From contig NZ_JACIHE010000002.1 in the NCBI RefSeq assembly GCF_014198245.1, forward strand, positions 62,001 to 126,000: 64,000 nt of DNA. Reading direction: 5' to 3'. The DNA is from Bradyrhizobium sp. cir1. GTDB taxonomy: Bacteria; Pseudomonadota; Alphaproteobacteria; Rhizobiales; Xanthobacteraceae. A program made the translations under genes and the position numbers. Positions 1-9,287 of the stretch are shown here, piece by piece; position 1 is the stretch's first letter; the number at the start of each line of letters is the position of its first letter. The notes beneath the pieces are model-generated. The model saw only the letters and a program-made list of their open reading frames with translations. It did no database searches and was not told the origin of the DNA.

Positions 1-746
1 TGACGCTCAATCGTCCCGAACGGAAGAATCCTCTGACGTTCGAGAGCTACCGGGAACTGACCGATTTCTTCCGTGCCTGCGCGTTTGACGACGCGGTCAA
101 GACGATCGTCGTCACCGGCGCCGGCGGTAATTTCTCGTCCGGCGGCGATGTGTTCGAGATCATCGGCCCGCTCGTCAAGATGGACACCAAAGGGCTGACG
201 GCCTTCACGCGGATGACCGGCGACCTCGTCAAGGCGATGCGGGCCTGTCCGCAGCCGATCGTGGCTGCGGTCGAGGGCATCTGCGCCGGCGCCGGCGCAA
301 TCGTCGCCATGGCATCCGATATGAGGCTCGCGGCCAGCGGGACCAAGGTCGCCTTCCTGTTCAACAAGGTGGGCCTTGCCGGCTGTGACATGGGTGCCTG
401 CGCGATCCTGCCGCGGATCATCGGGCAATCCCGCGCCTCCGAGCTGCTCTATACCGGCCGGTTCATGACCGCGGAGGAGGGCGAGCGCTGGGGCTTCTTC
501 AGTCGGATCGTCACACCCGAGCAGGTGCTGCCCCAGGCGCAGATTCTGGCCAGGCAGGTCGCGGAAGGGCCGACCTTCGCCAACACCATGACCAAGCGGA
601 TGCTGGCGATGGAATGGGCGATGTCGGTGGAGGAGGCGATCGAGGCGGAAGCCGTTGCCCAAGCTCTGTGCATGACCACGGCGGATTTCGAGCGGGCTTT
701 CGAGGCCTTCGCCAACAAGGTCAAGCCGGTCTTCAGGGGCGACTGA
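1..746 (+). CDS. Enoyl-CoA hydratase/isomerase family protein, 5' end cut by window
   Basis: The open frame begins at base 3 and gives 247 visible residues; the true start lies before the window. The first visible residues, [11 protein letters not shown], are the usual crotonase N-terminal motif. The oxyanion-hole segment [12 protein letters not shown] and the second loop ([16 protein letters not shown]) follow in the normal order, and the C-terminal helices are complete. Crotonases hydrate enoyl-CoA thioesters or open or isomerise acyl-CoA rings. The next genes are a CoA-ring monooxygenase/reductase and an aryl-CoA ligase, so a role in the lower, beta-oxidation-like part of an aromatic CoA pathway is likely. 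The exact substrate cannot be read from the sequence. Confidence 0.9.
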   Translation, partial: TLNRPERKNPLTFESYRELTDFFRACAFDDAVKTIVVTGAGGNFSSGGDVFEIIGPLVKMDTKGLTAFTRMTGDLVKAMRACPQPIVAAVEGICAGAGAIVAMASDMRLAASGTKVAFLFNKVGLAGCDMGACAILPRIIGQSRASELLYTGRFMTAEEGERWGFFSRIVTPEQVLPQAQILARQVAEGPTFANTMTKRMLAMEWAMSVEEAIEAEAVAQALCMTTADFERAFEAFANKVKPVFRGD

Positions 747-798
747 GCCGGCTGCTATTAACCGTGGCCAAGCCAGCGACGGGGACTTGCGTGAAATT

Positions 799-814
799 AT
801 TTTAGGCTTAAAAT
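799..814. promoter_or_regulatory. Near-palindromic operator upstream of the monooxygenase/reductase gene (site A)
   Basis: ATTTTAGGCTTAAAAT lies about 35 bp before the start at 849. Fifteen of its bases (799-813) recur exactly, inverted, at 7030-7044 in front of the CoA ligase gene. Two weaker copies sit in the promoter of the local marR gene. Size and symmetry fit a MarR dimer site, and the position would block RNA polymerase. Assignment to the MarR protein at 6456 is inferred. Confidence 0.6.
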
Positions 815-848
815 AGTTTTCACGGCCGGGTCAATTGGCGAGGCTCAC

Positions 849-3200
849 ATGAAAGTCGCGATCATCGGTGGCGGACCTGCGGGTCTTTATGCGGCGATCC
901 TGCTGAAAAAGCAGCGGCCAAGCGCCGACATCACCGTGTATGAGCGCAACCGCGCCGACGACACCTTCGGCTTCGGCGTGGTGTTCTCGGATGCGACGCT
1001 CGACAATTTCGAGAAGCACGATCTTCCGAGCTATCGCCGCATCACCCAGGAATTCGCCTATTGGGACGATATCGCCGTGCATTTCCGCGGCATGGTGCAC
1101 CGGGTCGGCGGCAACGGCTTTTGCGGCTGCTCACGGCAGAAGCTGCTCCTGATCCTCCAGGAGCGTGCACGTGAGTTGGGCGTCACGCTGCATTTCGAGG
1201 TGGATATCGACGACGAATCCCGCTTCGCCGATGCCGATCTCATCCTGCTCGCCGATGGCATCAACAGCCGCTTCCGCGAAAAATACGTCGGCCATTTCCA
1301 GCCGGAGGTCGACGTCCGTGCCAACAAGTTCGCCTGGATGGGCTCCACCAGGCCGCTTGATGCCTTCACCTTCATCTTCCAGGAAACGGAGTGGGGACCG
1401 TTCATCGCCCACGCCTATCAGTATGAAGCCGGGCACTCGACCTGGATCTTCGAGACTGACCCGCAAACATTCGAGCGGGCAGGGCTGACCGGGCTGAACG
1501 AGCAAGAGTCCGCCGCGCGGATGGCCGATATCTTCGGCTGGTTCCTCGATGGCCACAAGCTGCTTACCAACCGCTCGATGTGGCGCAATTTCCCGATGAT
1601 CCGCAGCAAGCGCTGGGTCAAGGACAACATGGTGCTGCTCGGCGACGCCAAGGCGAGCGCGCATTTCTCGATCGGATCGGGCACCAAGCTCGCGATGGAA
1701 GACGCGATCGCGCTGGCTGAGGCGATGGAGAAAGCGCCCAGCATCAAGGCAGCACTGGAAGTTTACGAGCACGGCCGCCGTGAGGAGGTCGAGAAGACGC
1801 AGCATGCCGCCGACGTCTCGCTGGTCTGGTTCGAACACGTCGATCGCTTCTGGGATTTTGATCCCGTGCAGTTCGCCTTCGGCGTGATGACGCGCTCGAA
1901 GGCGATCACTTATGACAACTTGAAACTTCGTGCGCCAGATTTTGTGGCCGAGGTCGAAAAGTCTTTCGCAAAGAAGGTTCGCAGCAGCGGCTTTGACGTC
2001 AGCATCAGCAAGCCGATGGTGCCGTTGTTCCAGCCGTTCCGCTTGCGCGAGATGGAGATCGCCAACCGCGCGGTGATGTCGCCGATGTGCATGTATTCGG
2101 CGAAGGAGGGCGTTCCGGGCGATTTTCATCTGGTGCATTATGGCTCGCGCGCAATCGGCGGCGCCGGCCTGATCTTCACGGAGATGGCCTGCGTTGCCCG
2201 CGACGCCCGGATCACGCCCGGCTGCGCCGGCCTCTGGAATGACGAACAGGAGGCGGCGTGGCGGCGCATCGTGGATTTCGTCCACGGCAATTCGGCTGCA
2301 AAGTTCTGCCTGCAACTCGGCCATGCCGGCCGAAAGGGCGCGACCAAGCTGATGTGGGACGGCATGGACCGCCCCCTGGAGCAGGGTGGCTGGGAGGTCT
2401 TTTCGGCATCGCCGCTACCCTATTTCCCCGACAGCCAGGTGCCGCGCGAACTCGATCGTGCTGGCATGAATGCGGTGAGGGACTCTTTCGTTGCAGCGGC
2501 CGAACGCGGTGAACGCTGCGGCTTCGACATGTTGGAGCTGCACTGTGCCCACGGCTATCTGCTCGCGAGCTTCATCTCGCCACTGACGAACACCCGAACG
2601 GACGAGTATGGCGGCTCGCTCGAAAACCGCCTCCGCTTCCCGCTCGAGATCTTCGAGGCCCTGCGTGCGGTCTGGCCGTCGCACAAGCCGATGTCCGTGC
2701 GTATCTCCGCGACCGACTGGGCCGATGGCGGCATCATTGGCGACGACGCGGTAGCCATCGCTCGTGCTTTTGCCGAAGCCGGCGTCGATCTCGTCGACGT
2801 CTCGACCGGGCAGACCGTGCGCGATGCGCAGCCGGTCTATGGGCGCATGTTCCAGACACCGTTCTCCGACCAGGTCCGCAACGAGGCGCGGGTCGCCACC
2901 ATGTGTGTCGGCAACATCACGACGGCGGACCAGGCGAACACCATCCTGGCCGCCGGCCGGGCGGATCTCGTCGCGCTCGGCCGTCCGCATCTGGTCGATC
3001 CTTTCTTCACCATGAAGGCGGCGGCCTGGTACGGCGCGGACGACGCCTTCTGCCCGCCGCAATATCTGCCGGGAAAAGATCAGATTTTCCGGAACAGCGT
3101 GCGCGACCGGCAGGATCTCGAGGAGCTGAGAATTAAGGCTAAGCCTAAGACCCGGGCCGAGCTGAAGGCGGAGGCGACAAAGCCGCTTGCGGCGGAGTAA
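849..3200 (+). CDS. Fused FAD monooxygenase / old-yellow-enzyme reductase, 2-aminobenzoyl-CoA monooxygenase/reductase type
   Basis: The protein has 783 residues in two parts. Residues 1 to about 380 are a class A flavin monooxygenase: N-terminal FAD fold [11 protein letters not shown] and a second FAD contact near [14 protein letters not shown]. From about residue 389 it is an old-yellow-enzyme-type NAD(P)H:flavin oxidoreductase, with [18 protein letters not shown] and the ELHCAHGYL segment. This fusion is the layout of 2-aminobenzoyl-CoA monooxygenase/reductase, which hydroxylates and then reduces the ring of the CoA thioester. Databases often call such proteins salicylyl-CoA 5-hydroxylase, so the substrate may be 2-amino- or 2-hydroxybenzoyl-CoA. 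The ligase and RidA-like genes nearby favour an amino-substituted substrate. Confidence 0.88.
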   Translation: MKVAIIGGGPAGLYAAILLKKQRPSADITVYERNRADDTFGFGVVFSDATLDNFEKHDLPSYRRITQEFAYWDDIAVHFRGMVHRVGGNGFCGCSRQKLLLILQERARELGVTLHFEVDIDDESRFADADLILLADGINSRFREKYVGHFQPEVDVRANKFAWMGSTRPLDAFTFIFQETEWGPFIAHAYQYEAGHSTWIFETDPQTFERAGLTGLNEQESAARMADIFGWFLDGHKLLTNRSMWRNFPMIRSKRWVKDNMVLLGDAKASAHFSIGSGTKLAMEDAIALAEAMEKAPSIKAALEVYEHGRREEVEKTQHAADVSLVWFEHVDRFWDFDPVQFAFGVMTRSKAITYDNLKLRAPDFVAEVEKSFAKKVRSSGFDVSISKPMVPLFQPFRLREMEIANRAVMSPMCMYSAKEGVPGDFHLVHYGSRAIGGAGLIFTEMACVARDARITPGCAGLWNDEQEAAWRRIVDFVHGNSAAKFCLQLGHAGRKGATKLMWDGMDRPLEQGGWEVFSASPLPYFPDSQVPRELDRAGMNAVRDSFVAAAERGERCGFDMLELHCAHGYLLASFISPLTNTRTDEYGGSLENRLRFPLEIFEALRAVWPSHKPMSVRISATDWADGGIIGDDAVAIARAFAEAGVDLVDVSTGQTVRDAQPVYGRMFQTPFSDQVRNEARVATMCVGNITTADQANTILAAGRADLVALGRPHLVDPFFTMKAAAWYGADDAFCPPQYLPGKDQIFRNSVRDRQDLEELRIKAKPKTRAELKAEATKPLAAE

Positions 3201-3255
3201 CCGCCCGTGCGACGTTAACTGCATTGCCTGGCGTATTTCGAGTGGAGTAAGGGCG

Positions 3256-4506
3256 ATGAAGGCGATTATCGTCGGTGGTGGTATTGGCGGTCTGACCACG
3301 GCACTGATGCTGCGCTCGCGCGGCATTGGTTGCGAGGTCTTCGAGCAGGCCGACACCATCCGCGAGCTTGGTGTCGGCATCAACACGCTGCCGCATGCCA
3401 TGCGTGAACTCGCCGGCCTCGGCCTGCTCCAGAAGCTCGACGAGGTCGCGATCCGCACCGACCAGCTCTACTACCTCAATCGTCACGGCCAGGAGGTCTG
3501 GCGCGAAGCCCGCGGCATCGACGCCGGCCACGACGTTCCGCAATTCTCGATCCATCGCGGCCGCCTTCAGGGCGTCATTCATCGTGCCGTCGAGGAGCGG
3601 CTCGGTGCGGACGCAATCCACACCGGCTGCCGTCTCGGTGCCTTCACGCAGGACGAAGGTGGCGTCACCGCCTATTTCTTCGATCGTGCCGGCGCCCACA
3701 TCCACACTGCGCGTGGCGATATCCTGATCGGCGCCGACGGCATCCATTCACGCGTCCGCGAGACATTGTTCCCGAACGAGGGGCCGCCGTGCTGGAACGG
3801 CCTGATGCTGTGGCGCGGCGCCCGCGATTGGCCGCTGTTCCTCACCGGCAAATCGATGATCGTGGCCGGCGGTCTCAATGCCAAGGTGGTGATCTATCCG
3901 ATTGCGGAGGGATCGAGCCCCGCGAGCCGCCTGACCAATTGGGCGGTGCTGGTGAAGGTCGGCGAGGGCAATGCCCCGCCGCCGCGCAAGGAGGACTGGT
4001 CGCGTCCGGGCCGCCGCGAGGAATTGATGCCGCACGTGGCGCGCTTCTCCGTGCCCTATATCGACGTGAAGAGCCTGATCTCGGCCACGCCCGAATTCTA
4101 CGAATATCCGACCTGCGACCGCGATCCCTTGCCCTATTGGTCGTCCGGGCGCGTCACGCTGCTCGGCGATGCCGCGCATCCCATGTACCCGGTCGGCTCC
4201 AACGGCGCCTCGCAGGCGATCCTCGACGCGCGCTGCCTCGCCGACGCGCTGGTGCGCGCCGAGCACCCGCGCCAGGCGCTGCTCGAATACGAGAAGAAGC
4301 GCTTGCCGATGACCGCGGACATCGTCCGCTCCAACCGCCGCGGTGGCCCCGAGGGCGTCATCGATGCCGTCGAGCAGCTCGCGCCCGACGGCTTCGACAA
4401 TGTCGACAACGTGCTGAGCTATTCCCAGCGCGAGGCGATCGTGCGCGGTTATGCCACAAAGGCAGGCTTCGCCGCAGTGCCAGGACTTGCGGCGGTGCGC
4501 GCCTGA
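3256..4506 (+). CDS. FAD-dependent monooxygenase (salicylate hydroxylase-like, UbiH/PHBH superfamily)
   Basis: The start ATG at 3256 follows a purine-rich GAGTAAGG and gives 416 residues; an in-frame extension to 3187 would put extra residues before the FAD fold. The Rossmann motif VGGGIGGLTTA begins at residue 6. The central IGADGIHSRVRE motif and the GDAAHPMYPVGSNGASQA motif (about residues 304-322) bind FAD and pyridine nucleotide in class A hydroxylases. It lies 55 bp after the monooxygenase/reductase gene on the same strand, probably in one operon. It may hydroxylate a free aromatic acid or a pathway intermediate; substrate unknown. Confidence 0.85.
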   Translation: MKAIIVGGGIGGLTTALMLRSRGIGCEVFEQADTIRELGVGINTLPHAMRELAGLGLLQKLDEVAIRTDQLYYLNRHGQEVWREARGIDAGHDVPQFSIHRGRLQGVIHRAVEERLGADAIHTGCRLGAFTQDEGGVTAYFFDRAGAHIHTARGDILIGADGIHSRVRETLFPNEGPPCWNGLMLWRGARDWPLFLTGKSMIVAGGLNAKVVIYPIAEGSSPASRLTNWAVLVKVGEGNAPPPRKEDWSRPGRREELMPHVARFSVPYIDVKSLISATPEFYEYPTCDRDPLPYWSSGRVTLLGDAAHPMYPVGSNGASQAILDARCLADALVRAEHPRQALLEYEKKRLPMTADIVRSNRRGGPEGVIDAVEQLAPDGFDNVDNVLSYSQREAIVRGYATKAGFAAVPGLAAVRA

Positions 4507-4516
4507 CGCCGCGTCG

Positions 4517-4975
4517 CTAGCCAGCGCCGGGAGGCGGCGGCAGGAAGTGGATGTTGAACTCGGCGGCCATTGCCACCACGTCCTCCGGCTTCTGCTCCTT
4601 CATGTTGTGCAGGCCCCAGAACAGGTCGAACAACTTGCGGCTCGGCGACACCCAGAACAGCACCTTCGCGGTCTGCTCCGATTTGTTGAAAATGCCGTGC
4701 GGCACGCCCATGCCGAGACGGATCAGGTCGCCCGCAGTCGCCTGCGCCTCCGAATTGCCGAGCATGAAGTCGAGCTTGCCCTCCAGCATGTAGAGATACT
4801 CATCCTGGTCGGGATGAATGTGTGGCGGCACGAATGTGCCCGGCGGCAGCGTCGCGTGCCAGGAGAAGCTGTTCTCCGCGTAGCTCTTCGGCACATAGGT
4901 CTGGCCGAGGATGTTCCAGGAAATGCCCTGGATCCCCTCATTGGCCCGCGTGATGCCGGTAATTTCGCTCTTCAT
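4517..4975 (-). CDS. Small cupin-fold protein, probable metal-binding enzyme or sensor
   Basis: This 152-residue protein is a single cupin barrel. The metal ligands of cupin motif 1 are visible as H52, H54 and E59 (HIHPDQDE) with H93 in motif 2 (GVPHGIF), so iron or manganese binding is likely. It lies 30 bp after the binding-protein gene on the minus strand and probably shares its transcript. It ends 10 bp from the convergent monooxygenase gene. Single-domain cupins in aromatic loci may be dioxygenases, isomerases or small-molecule binders, and nothing here decides between these. Confidence 0.85.
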   Translation of the reverse strand: MKSEITGITRANEGIQGISWNILGQTYVPKSYAENSFSWHATLPPGTFVPPHIHPDQDEYLYMLEGKLDFMLGNSEAQATAGDLIRLGMGVPHGIFNKSEQTAKVLFWVSPSRKLFDLFWGLHNMKEQKPEDVVAMAAEFNIHFLPPPPGAG

Positions 4976-5005
4976 TGCAGTCCTCCCTTAACGCGACGCG
5001 CGACC

Positions 5006-6178
5006 TCAGTTTGCCTTGCAGTCCTTGGCATAGCGGTCGCCGTAATTTTCAAAGACCTTCTGGACGATCTCGGTCTGGAACTTGCCGTCCGGCCGCTTGG
5101 CGACCTTGGTCAGGTAGAAATCCTGGATCGGGTAGCCGTTGGTGTTGAACTTGAAAGCGCCACGCAGCGAGGTGAAATCCGCCTTCTTCAGCGCGGCTCC
5201 AACAGCGTCCTTGTTCGAGAGGTCGCCTTTCACGCCCTTGATGGCGCTGTCGATCAGCATCGCGGCGTCGTAGGCCTGGAAGGCGTAAGTGCCGGGCACG
5301 ACGTTGTAGGCCGCTTCATAGGCTGCAACGAATTTCTTGTTCTGTGGGTTGTCGAGATTGGGCGCCCAGTTTGCGCCGCCGAACATGCCGACGGCCGCGT
5401 CCTGCTGTGCCGGCAGTGTCGACTCGTCGACCGTGAACGCCGAGAGCACCGGAATGCTGTCAGCGAGGCCCGCCTGCCGGTACTGCTTGACGAGGTTGAC
5501 GCCGAGGCCGCCCGGCATGAACGTGAACAGCGCATCGGGCTTCTGCGAGGAGATCTTGGACAGCTCCGGCTGGAAATCCAGCGTGTTCAGCGGCATGTAG
5601 GATTCTTCGACGATCTCGCCCTTGTAGTCGAGCTTGAAGCCGGCGACCGAATCCTTGCCGGCCTGATAATTCGGCACCATCAGGTACATGCGCTTGTAGC
5701 CGCGATCCTGTGCAACCTTGCCGAGGATCTCGTGGACCTGGTCGTTCTGATAGGATGTGACGTAGAAGAACGGGCTGCAGTCCTTGCCGGCAAAGGTCGA
5801 CGGCCCGGCATTGGGGCTGATCAGGAACACTTTCGATTCCGTCACGGGCCGGTGGATCGCCTGGAGGATGTTGGAGAAGATCGGGCCGACCACGAAATCG
5901 ACCTTCTCGCGCTCGAGCAGGCCCTTGACCTTGGTCACCGCCGCGTCCGGCTTGAGCTCGTCGTCGACCACCACGACCTCGACATCGCGGCCACCCATCT
6001 TGCTGCCGAGGTCCTTCACCGCGAGCGCAAAGCCGTCGCGAACCTGCTGGCCGAGCGCGGCGGCCGGCCCCGACAGGGTCACGATCACACCGAGCTTGAT
6101 CTTCTCCTGGGCGAGGGCGGGGCTCATTGCGGTGCCGAGCAGCAAGGTGGCTGCGGCCAGGGTCGACTGAATTTTCAT
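5006..6178 (-). CDS. ABC transporter substrate-binding protein (branched-chain amino acid/aromatic acid type)
   Basis: Start at 6178 is preferred over an upstream start at 6265 because it places a purine-rich GAGGGAC just upstream and begins with a clean signal peptide (MKIQSTLAAATLLLGTAMSP, cleaved after ALA near residue 24). The mature protein is a type I periplasmic binding fold (KLGVIVTLSGPAAALGQQV) of 390 residues in all. Family members bind amino acids or aromatic carboxylates for ABC permeases. No permease or ATPase gene is visible, so these must lie left of the window or elsewhere. It is transcribed away from marR, and two operator-like sites lie between. Confidence 0.9.
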   Translation of the reverse strand: MKIQSTLAAATLLLGTAMSPALAQEKIKLGVIVTLSGPAAALGQQVRDGFALAVKDLGSKMGGRDVEVVVVDDELKPDAAVTKVKGLLEREKVDFVVGPIFSNILQAIHRPVTESKVFLISPNAGPSTFAGKDCSPFFYVTSYQNDQVHEILGKVAQDRGYKRMYLMVPNYQAGKDSVAGFKLDYKGEIVEESYMPLNTLDFQPELSKISSQKPDALFTFMPGGLGVNLVKQYRQAGLADSIPVLSAFTVDESTLPAQQDAAVGMFGGANWAPNLDNPQNKKFVAAYEAAYNVVPGTYAFQAYDAAMLIDSAIKGVKGDLSNKDAVGAALKKADFTSLRGAFKFNTNGYPIQDFYLTKVAKRPDGKFQTEIVQKVFENYGDRYAKDCKAN

Positions 6179-6321
6179 GATCTGTCCCTCGTGACATCGG
6201 GCCTGCGCTGCAAGGCGCGTACTCCAATCCAAGCTTATGCCGATGATGGCTGCCGCGGCAAGCAAGGCTCAAGACGTCGCCGTCCCGCGGCACAGCGCTC
6301 ATGCAAGCGGCGCGCCAATTA

Positions 6322-6336
6322 TTTGAAGCCTAAAGA
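6322..6336. promoter_or_regulatory. Weaker copy of the shared operator (site B)
   Basis: TTTGAAGCCTAAAGA matches the 15-bp site at 7030-7044 at 12 of 15 positions. It lies in the 277-bp region between the divergent binding-protein and marR genes, on the side of the binding-protein gene. Confidence 0.45.
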
Positions 6337-6390
6337 AATTGGCGTGCGGTCGATTGCTGCAGCTTTGGACTTGCGGCCGGCTTCGATTTA

Positions 6391-6405
6391 TTTGAAGCTC
6401 AAAAC
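6391..6405. promoter_or_regulatory. Weaker copy of the shared operator (site C)
   Basis: TTTGAAGCTCAAAAC matches the 15-bp site at 7030-7044 at 11 of 15 positions and lies 50 bp before the marR start. Together with site B it suggests autoregulation of marR. Confidence 0.4.
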
Positions 6406-6455
6406 GTTGGGGAATCCGTGCCGGCGCCAATGCCTGCCGTCAATGACTGCATCAG

Positions 6456-6947
6456 ATGCTTGATTCCGAGACCAAGGCCGTCGAGACTCCGGAAGACCAT
6501 GCCGAAGAGCTTCGGCTGTGGCTGCGCTTGTTGACCTGCACGACCCTGATCGAGGGCGAGGTGCGCGGCCGGCTGCGGCAGCGCTTCGACGTCACGCTGC
6601 CCCGATTCGATCTGATGGCGCAGCTCGACAAGGCGCCTGACGGCATGACCTTGTCCGACGTCTCCAAGCGTATGATGGTCTCCAACGGCAACGTCACCGG
6701 TCTTGTCGAGCGTCTGGTGGAATCAGGCCATCTCGACCGGCGTACCTCGGAGACCGACCGCCGCGTCCAGGTGATCCGTCTCACAAAGCTCGGCCGCGCC
6801 GAGTTTCGCAGGATGGCAGCGGAACACGAGACCTGGATCGCCGATCTCTTCGCCGATCTGACGCCGAAGGACGTGCGCGAGCTGATGCGCCTGCTCGCCA
6901 AGACCAAGGCGTCGGCGCAGAAATCGGCCGCGCGCCGCCGGCCTTAG
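6456..6947 (+). CDS. MarR family transcriptional regulator of the aromatic locus
   Basis: The 163-residue protein has the MarR winged-helix layout: dimer helix, recognition segment (MTLSDVSKRMMVSNGNVTGL, about residues 64-83) and wing with the family signature SETDRRVQVIRLTKLGR. MarR proteins of aromatic catabolism are usually repressors released by the aromatic acid or its CoA thioester. The four operator-like sites around it (A to D) fit this role. No good ribosome-binding site precedes ATG 6456, so the start is not certain. It lies between the divergent binding-protein gene and the ligase gene, on the same strand as the latter. Confidence 0.9.
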   Translation: MLDSETKAVETPEDHAEELRLWLRLLTCTTLIEGEVRGRLRQRFDVTLPRFDLMAQLDKAPDGMTLSDVSKRMMVSNGNVTGLVERLVESGHLDRRTSETDRRVQVIRLTKLGRAEFRRMAAEHETWIADLFADLTPKDVRELMRLLAKTKASAQKSAARRRP

Positions 6948-7029
6948 GGCCACGGTCGGCCGGACTGCCAATCCACTTTGCCGCAGCAAAATGCACGGGA
7001 TGCCCAAAATCCGCTATTGCGCCAAATTG

Positions 7030-7044
7030 TTTTAAGCCTAAAAT
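7030..7044. promoter_or_regulatory. Shared operator upstream of the CoA ligase gene (site D)
   Basis: TTTTAAGCCTAAAAT is the exact inverted copy of bases 799-813 and lies 50 bp before the ligase start. Finding 15 identical bases at two promoters 6 kb apart in the same locus is strong evidence for a common regulator. Confidence 0.6.
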
Positions 7045-7094
7045 GTTTCCCAGATAGTGCTGCCGGGTGCTTTCCATGCGCAAAGGAGCGTGCG

Positions 7095-8786
7095 ATGGCC
7101 AACGCTGCCAAGGTTCAAGCGTCGGGCCCGTATGACGGCAACGCCGCGACGGCCCATGTCGATACATTTGCGCGGCAGCATCTGCCGCCGCGCGAGCTCT
7201 GGCCCGAATTCATCTTCTCGCGGCCGGAGCTGCACTATCCGCCGCGGTTGAACTGCGTCAGTTATTTTCTCGACCGGTGGGTGGAGCAGGGTCATGGCGA
7301 TGCGCCTTGCGTCATCAGCCCCGCCGTGAGCTACACCTATCGCGAGCTGCAGGCGCTCGTGAACCGCATCGCCAATGTGCTGGTCGGCAAGCTGGGCCTC
7401 GTCGCCGGCGGGCGCGTGCTGCTGCGTTCGGCCAACAATCCGATGATGGTCGCGACTTACCTCGCTGTGATCAAGGCCGGCGGAATTTGCGTGGCGACGA
7501 TGCCGCTGCTGCGCGCCAAGGAGCTGTCCTATCCGATCCAGAAGTCGGAGATCACGCTGGCGCTCTGCGACGGAAAGCTCGCCGACGAGATGGAGAAGGC
7601 GAAGCTAGCTGCGCCCGGTCTCAAGCGGGTCGTCTATTGGGGCAATGGCGCGCCCGACTCGCTCGAGGCGCTGATCGCCGATGCCAGTCCCGAATTCACG
7701 GCCGTCGATACCGCATCCGACGACATCTGCCTGATCGCCTTCACATCGGGCACAACAGGCGATCCCAAGGGCACCATGCATTTCCACCGCGACATGCTGG
7801 CCGTCTGCGATGGCTACGCGCGCAACATCCTGCGGGCCGAGCAGAAGGATCGCTTCGTCGGCTCGGCGCCGCTCGCCTTCACCTTCGGCTTCGGCGGCGT
7901 GCTGTTTCCGATGCACATCGGCGCCTCTTTCGTGGTGCTGGAGAAGACGACGCCGGACGACATCCTGACGGCGATCGAGCAGTACAAGACCACAGTCTGC
8001 TTCACCGCGCCGACCGCCTATCGCGCCATGATCGGCAAGCTTGGGGGACGCGACATTTCCTCGCTTCGGAAGTGCGTCTCGGCCGGTGAGACGCTGCCAA
8101 AGCCGACATTCGATGCCTGGCTCAAGGCAACCGGCATCAAGCTGATGGACGGGATCGGCTCGACCGAGATGCTGCACATCTTCATCAGCGCGACCGAGGA
8201 TGAGATCCGCCCGGGCGCGACGGGCAAGCCGGTGCCGGGCTATGAGGCCAAGATCGTCGATGATGCCGGCAATGACGTGCCGCCGGGCACGATGGGGAAG
8301 CTCGCCGTGCGCGGGCCGACCGGTTGCCGCTATCTCGCTGACGAGCGGCAGCGCAAATACGTCCGGGATGGCTGGAACATCACCGGCGATACCTATCTGA
8401 TGGATAGTGACGGTTATTTCTGGTACCAGTCCCGCTCCGACGACATGATCGTGTCGGCCGGCTACAACATCGCGGGCACCGACGTCGAGGCGGCGCTGCT
8501 GACGCACCCTTCTGTCGTTGAGTGCGGTGTGGTTGGGGCGCCGGACGAGGCGCGCGGGATGATCGTCAAGGCCTATGTCATCGCCGCGCCCGGCGTGACG
8601 CCAGATGCTCAGCTCGCAGCCGAGTTGCAGGAGCATGTCAAACGCGAGATCGCGCCGTACAAATATCCGCGCGCAATCGAGTTTGTGACGCAGTTGCCGA
8701 AGACCGAGACCGGCAAGTTGAAACGTTTTGCCCTGCGACAGCTCGCGCAGGCCGCAGCGACGTCCTCGGGTGTCGCGGCGGAATGA
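7095..8786 (+). CDS. Aryl-CoA ligase (2-aminobenzoate/benzoate-CoA ligase type)
   Basis: ATG 7095 follows an AGGAG box at 7084-7088; a longer frame from 6978 has no such site. The 563-residue protein is an ANL-superfamily adenylate-forming enzyme: P-loop FTSGTTGDPKGT, the aromatic-binding region around GSAPLAFTFGFGG, the GIGSTEM motif, and the C-terminal catalytic lysine in TETGKLKR. It activates an aromatic carboxylate to its CoA thioester in the cytoplasm using ATP. Its pairing with the 2-aminobenzoyl-CoA monooxygenase/reductase type protein points to anthranilate or a related acid. The operator at 7030-7044 implies the same control as that gene. Confidence 0.9.
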   Translation: MANAAKVQASGPYDGNAATAHVDTFARQHLPPRELWPEFIFSRPELHYPPRLNCVSYFLDRWVEQGHGDAPCVISPAVSYTYRELQALVNRIANVLVGKLGLVAGGRVLLRSANNPMMVATYLAVIKAGGICVATMPLLRAKELSYPIQKSEITLALCDGKLADEMEKAKLAAPGLKRVVYWGNGAPDSLEALIADASPEFTAVDTASDDICLIAFTSGTTGDPKGTMHFHRDMLAVCDGYARNILRAEQKDRFVGSAPLAFTFGFGGVLFPMHIGASFVVLEKTTPDDILTAIEQYKTTVCFTAPTAYRAMIGKLGGRDISSLRKCVSAGETLPKPTFDAWLKATGIKLMDGIGSTEMLHIFISATEDEIRPGATGKPVPGYEAKIVDDAGNDVPPGTMGKLAVRGPTGCRYLADERQRKYVRDGWNITGDTYLMDSDGYFWYQSRSDDMIVSAGYNIAGTDVEAALLTHPSVVECGVVGAPDEARGMIVKAYVIAAPGVTPDAQLAAELQEHVKREIAPYKYPRAIEFVTQLPKTETGKLKRFALRQLAQAAATSSGVAAE

Positions 8787-8801
8787 GAGAAGGATAGAGA
8801 A

Positions 8802-9266
8802 TTGTCCGTGACGACGCCGAAAGGCCCGCAGCTTGCGGTGCTGCCGACCGCCGACGAGAGTGACACGGGTTCGGTGGCGCAGATCCTCCAGCCGTCCGGC
8901 TGGCGGGTGCCGAAAGGCTATGCCAACGGCATCGCTGCCGAAGGGCGGATCGTCGTCACCGGTGGCGTGATCGGCTGGGATGCCGATGAACGGCTCGCCG
9001 ACGGATTCGTCGCGCAGGTTCACCAGACCCTGAGCAACATCGCCGCGATCCTGAATGAGGCCGGCGCACGCCCCGAACACCTGGTGCGCCTGACCTGGTA
9101 CGTCGTTGACATGGACGAATACCTGGCGAACCTGAAGGAACTCGGCAGGGTCTACCGCGCCGTCTTCGGTGCGCATTATCCGGCGATGGCGCTGGTCCAG
9201 GTCGTGCGGCTGGTCGAGAAGGCGGCTCGCGTCGAGATCGAGGCGACCGCCGTCATTCCTCGCTGA
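8802..9266 (+). CDS. RidA/YjgF-family protein, possible enamine/imine deaminase
   Basis: The frame starts at TTG 8802, 15 bp after the ligase stop and behind GAAGGA; a GTG at 8808 is a possible alternative. The 154-residue product carries the RidA fold: GGVIGWDADERLADGF, the DEYLANLKELGRVYRAVFG helix and the PAMALVQVVRLVEKAARVEI segment near the C-terminus. Family enzymes hydrolyse enamines and imines and release ammonia. Ring hydroxylation plus reduction of 2-aminobenzoyl-CoA gives a cyclic enamine, so a RidA in this operon could remove the nitrogen. That link is inference; the fold assignment is firm. Confidence 0.85.
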   Translation: MSVTTPKGPQLAVLPTADESDTGSVAQILQPSGWRVPKGYANGIAAEGRIVVTGGVIGWDADERLADGFVAQVHQTLSNIAAILNEAGARPEHLVRLTWYVVDMDEYLANLKELGRVYRAVFGAHYPAMALVQVVRLVEKAARVEIEATAVIPR

Positions 9267-9287
9267 GCCGCGCTTCAGTTCGCTTTG

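Noticed and set aside
4451..6463. Plus-strand open frame of 670 codons
   Set aside because: It covers the cupin and binding-protein genes in reverse, lacks any domain motif and is Arg/His rich, as expected for a shadow in GC-rich DNA.
7605..9176. Minus-strand frame of 523 codons opposite the ligase and RidA-like genes
   Set aside because: Shadow frame with no domain and no ribosome-binding site.
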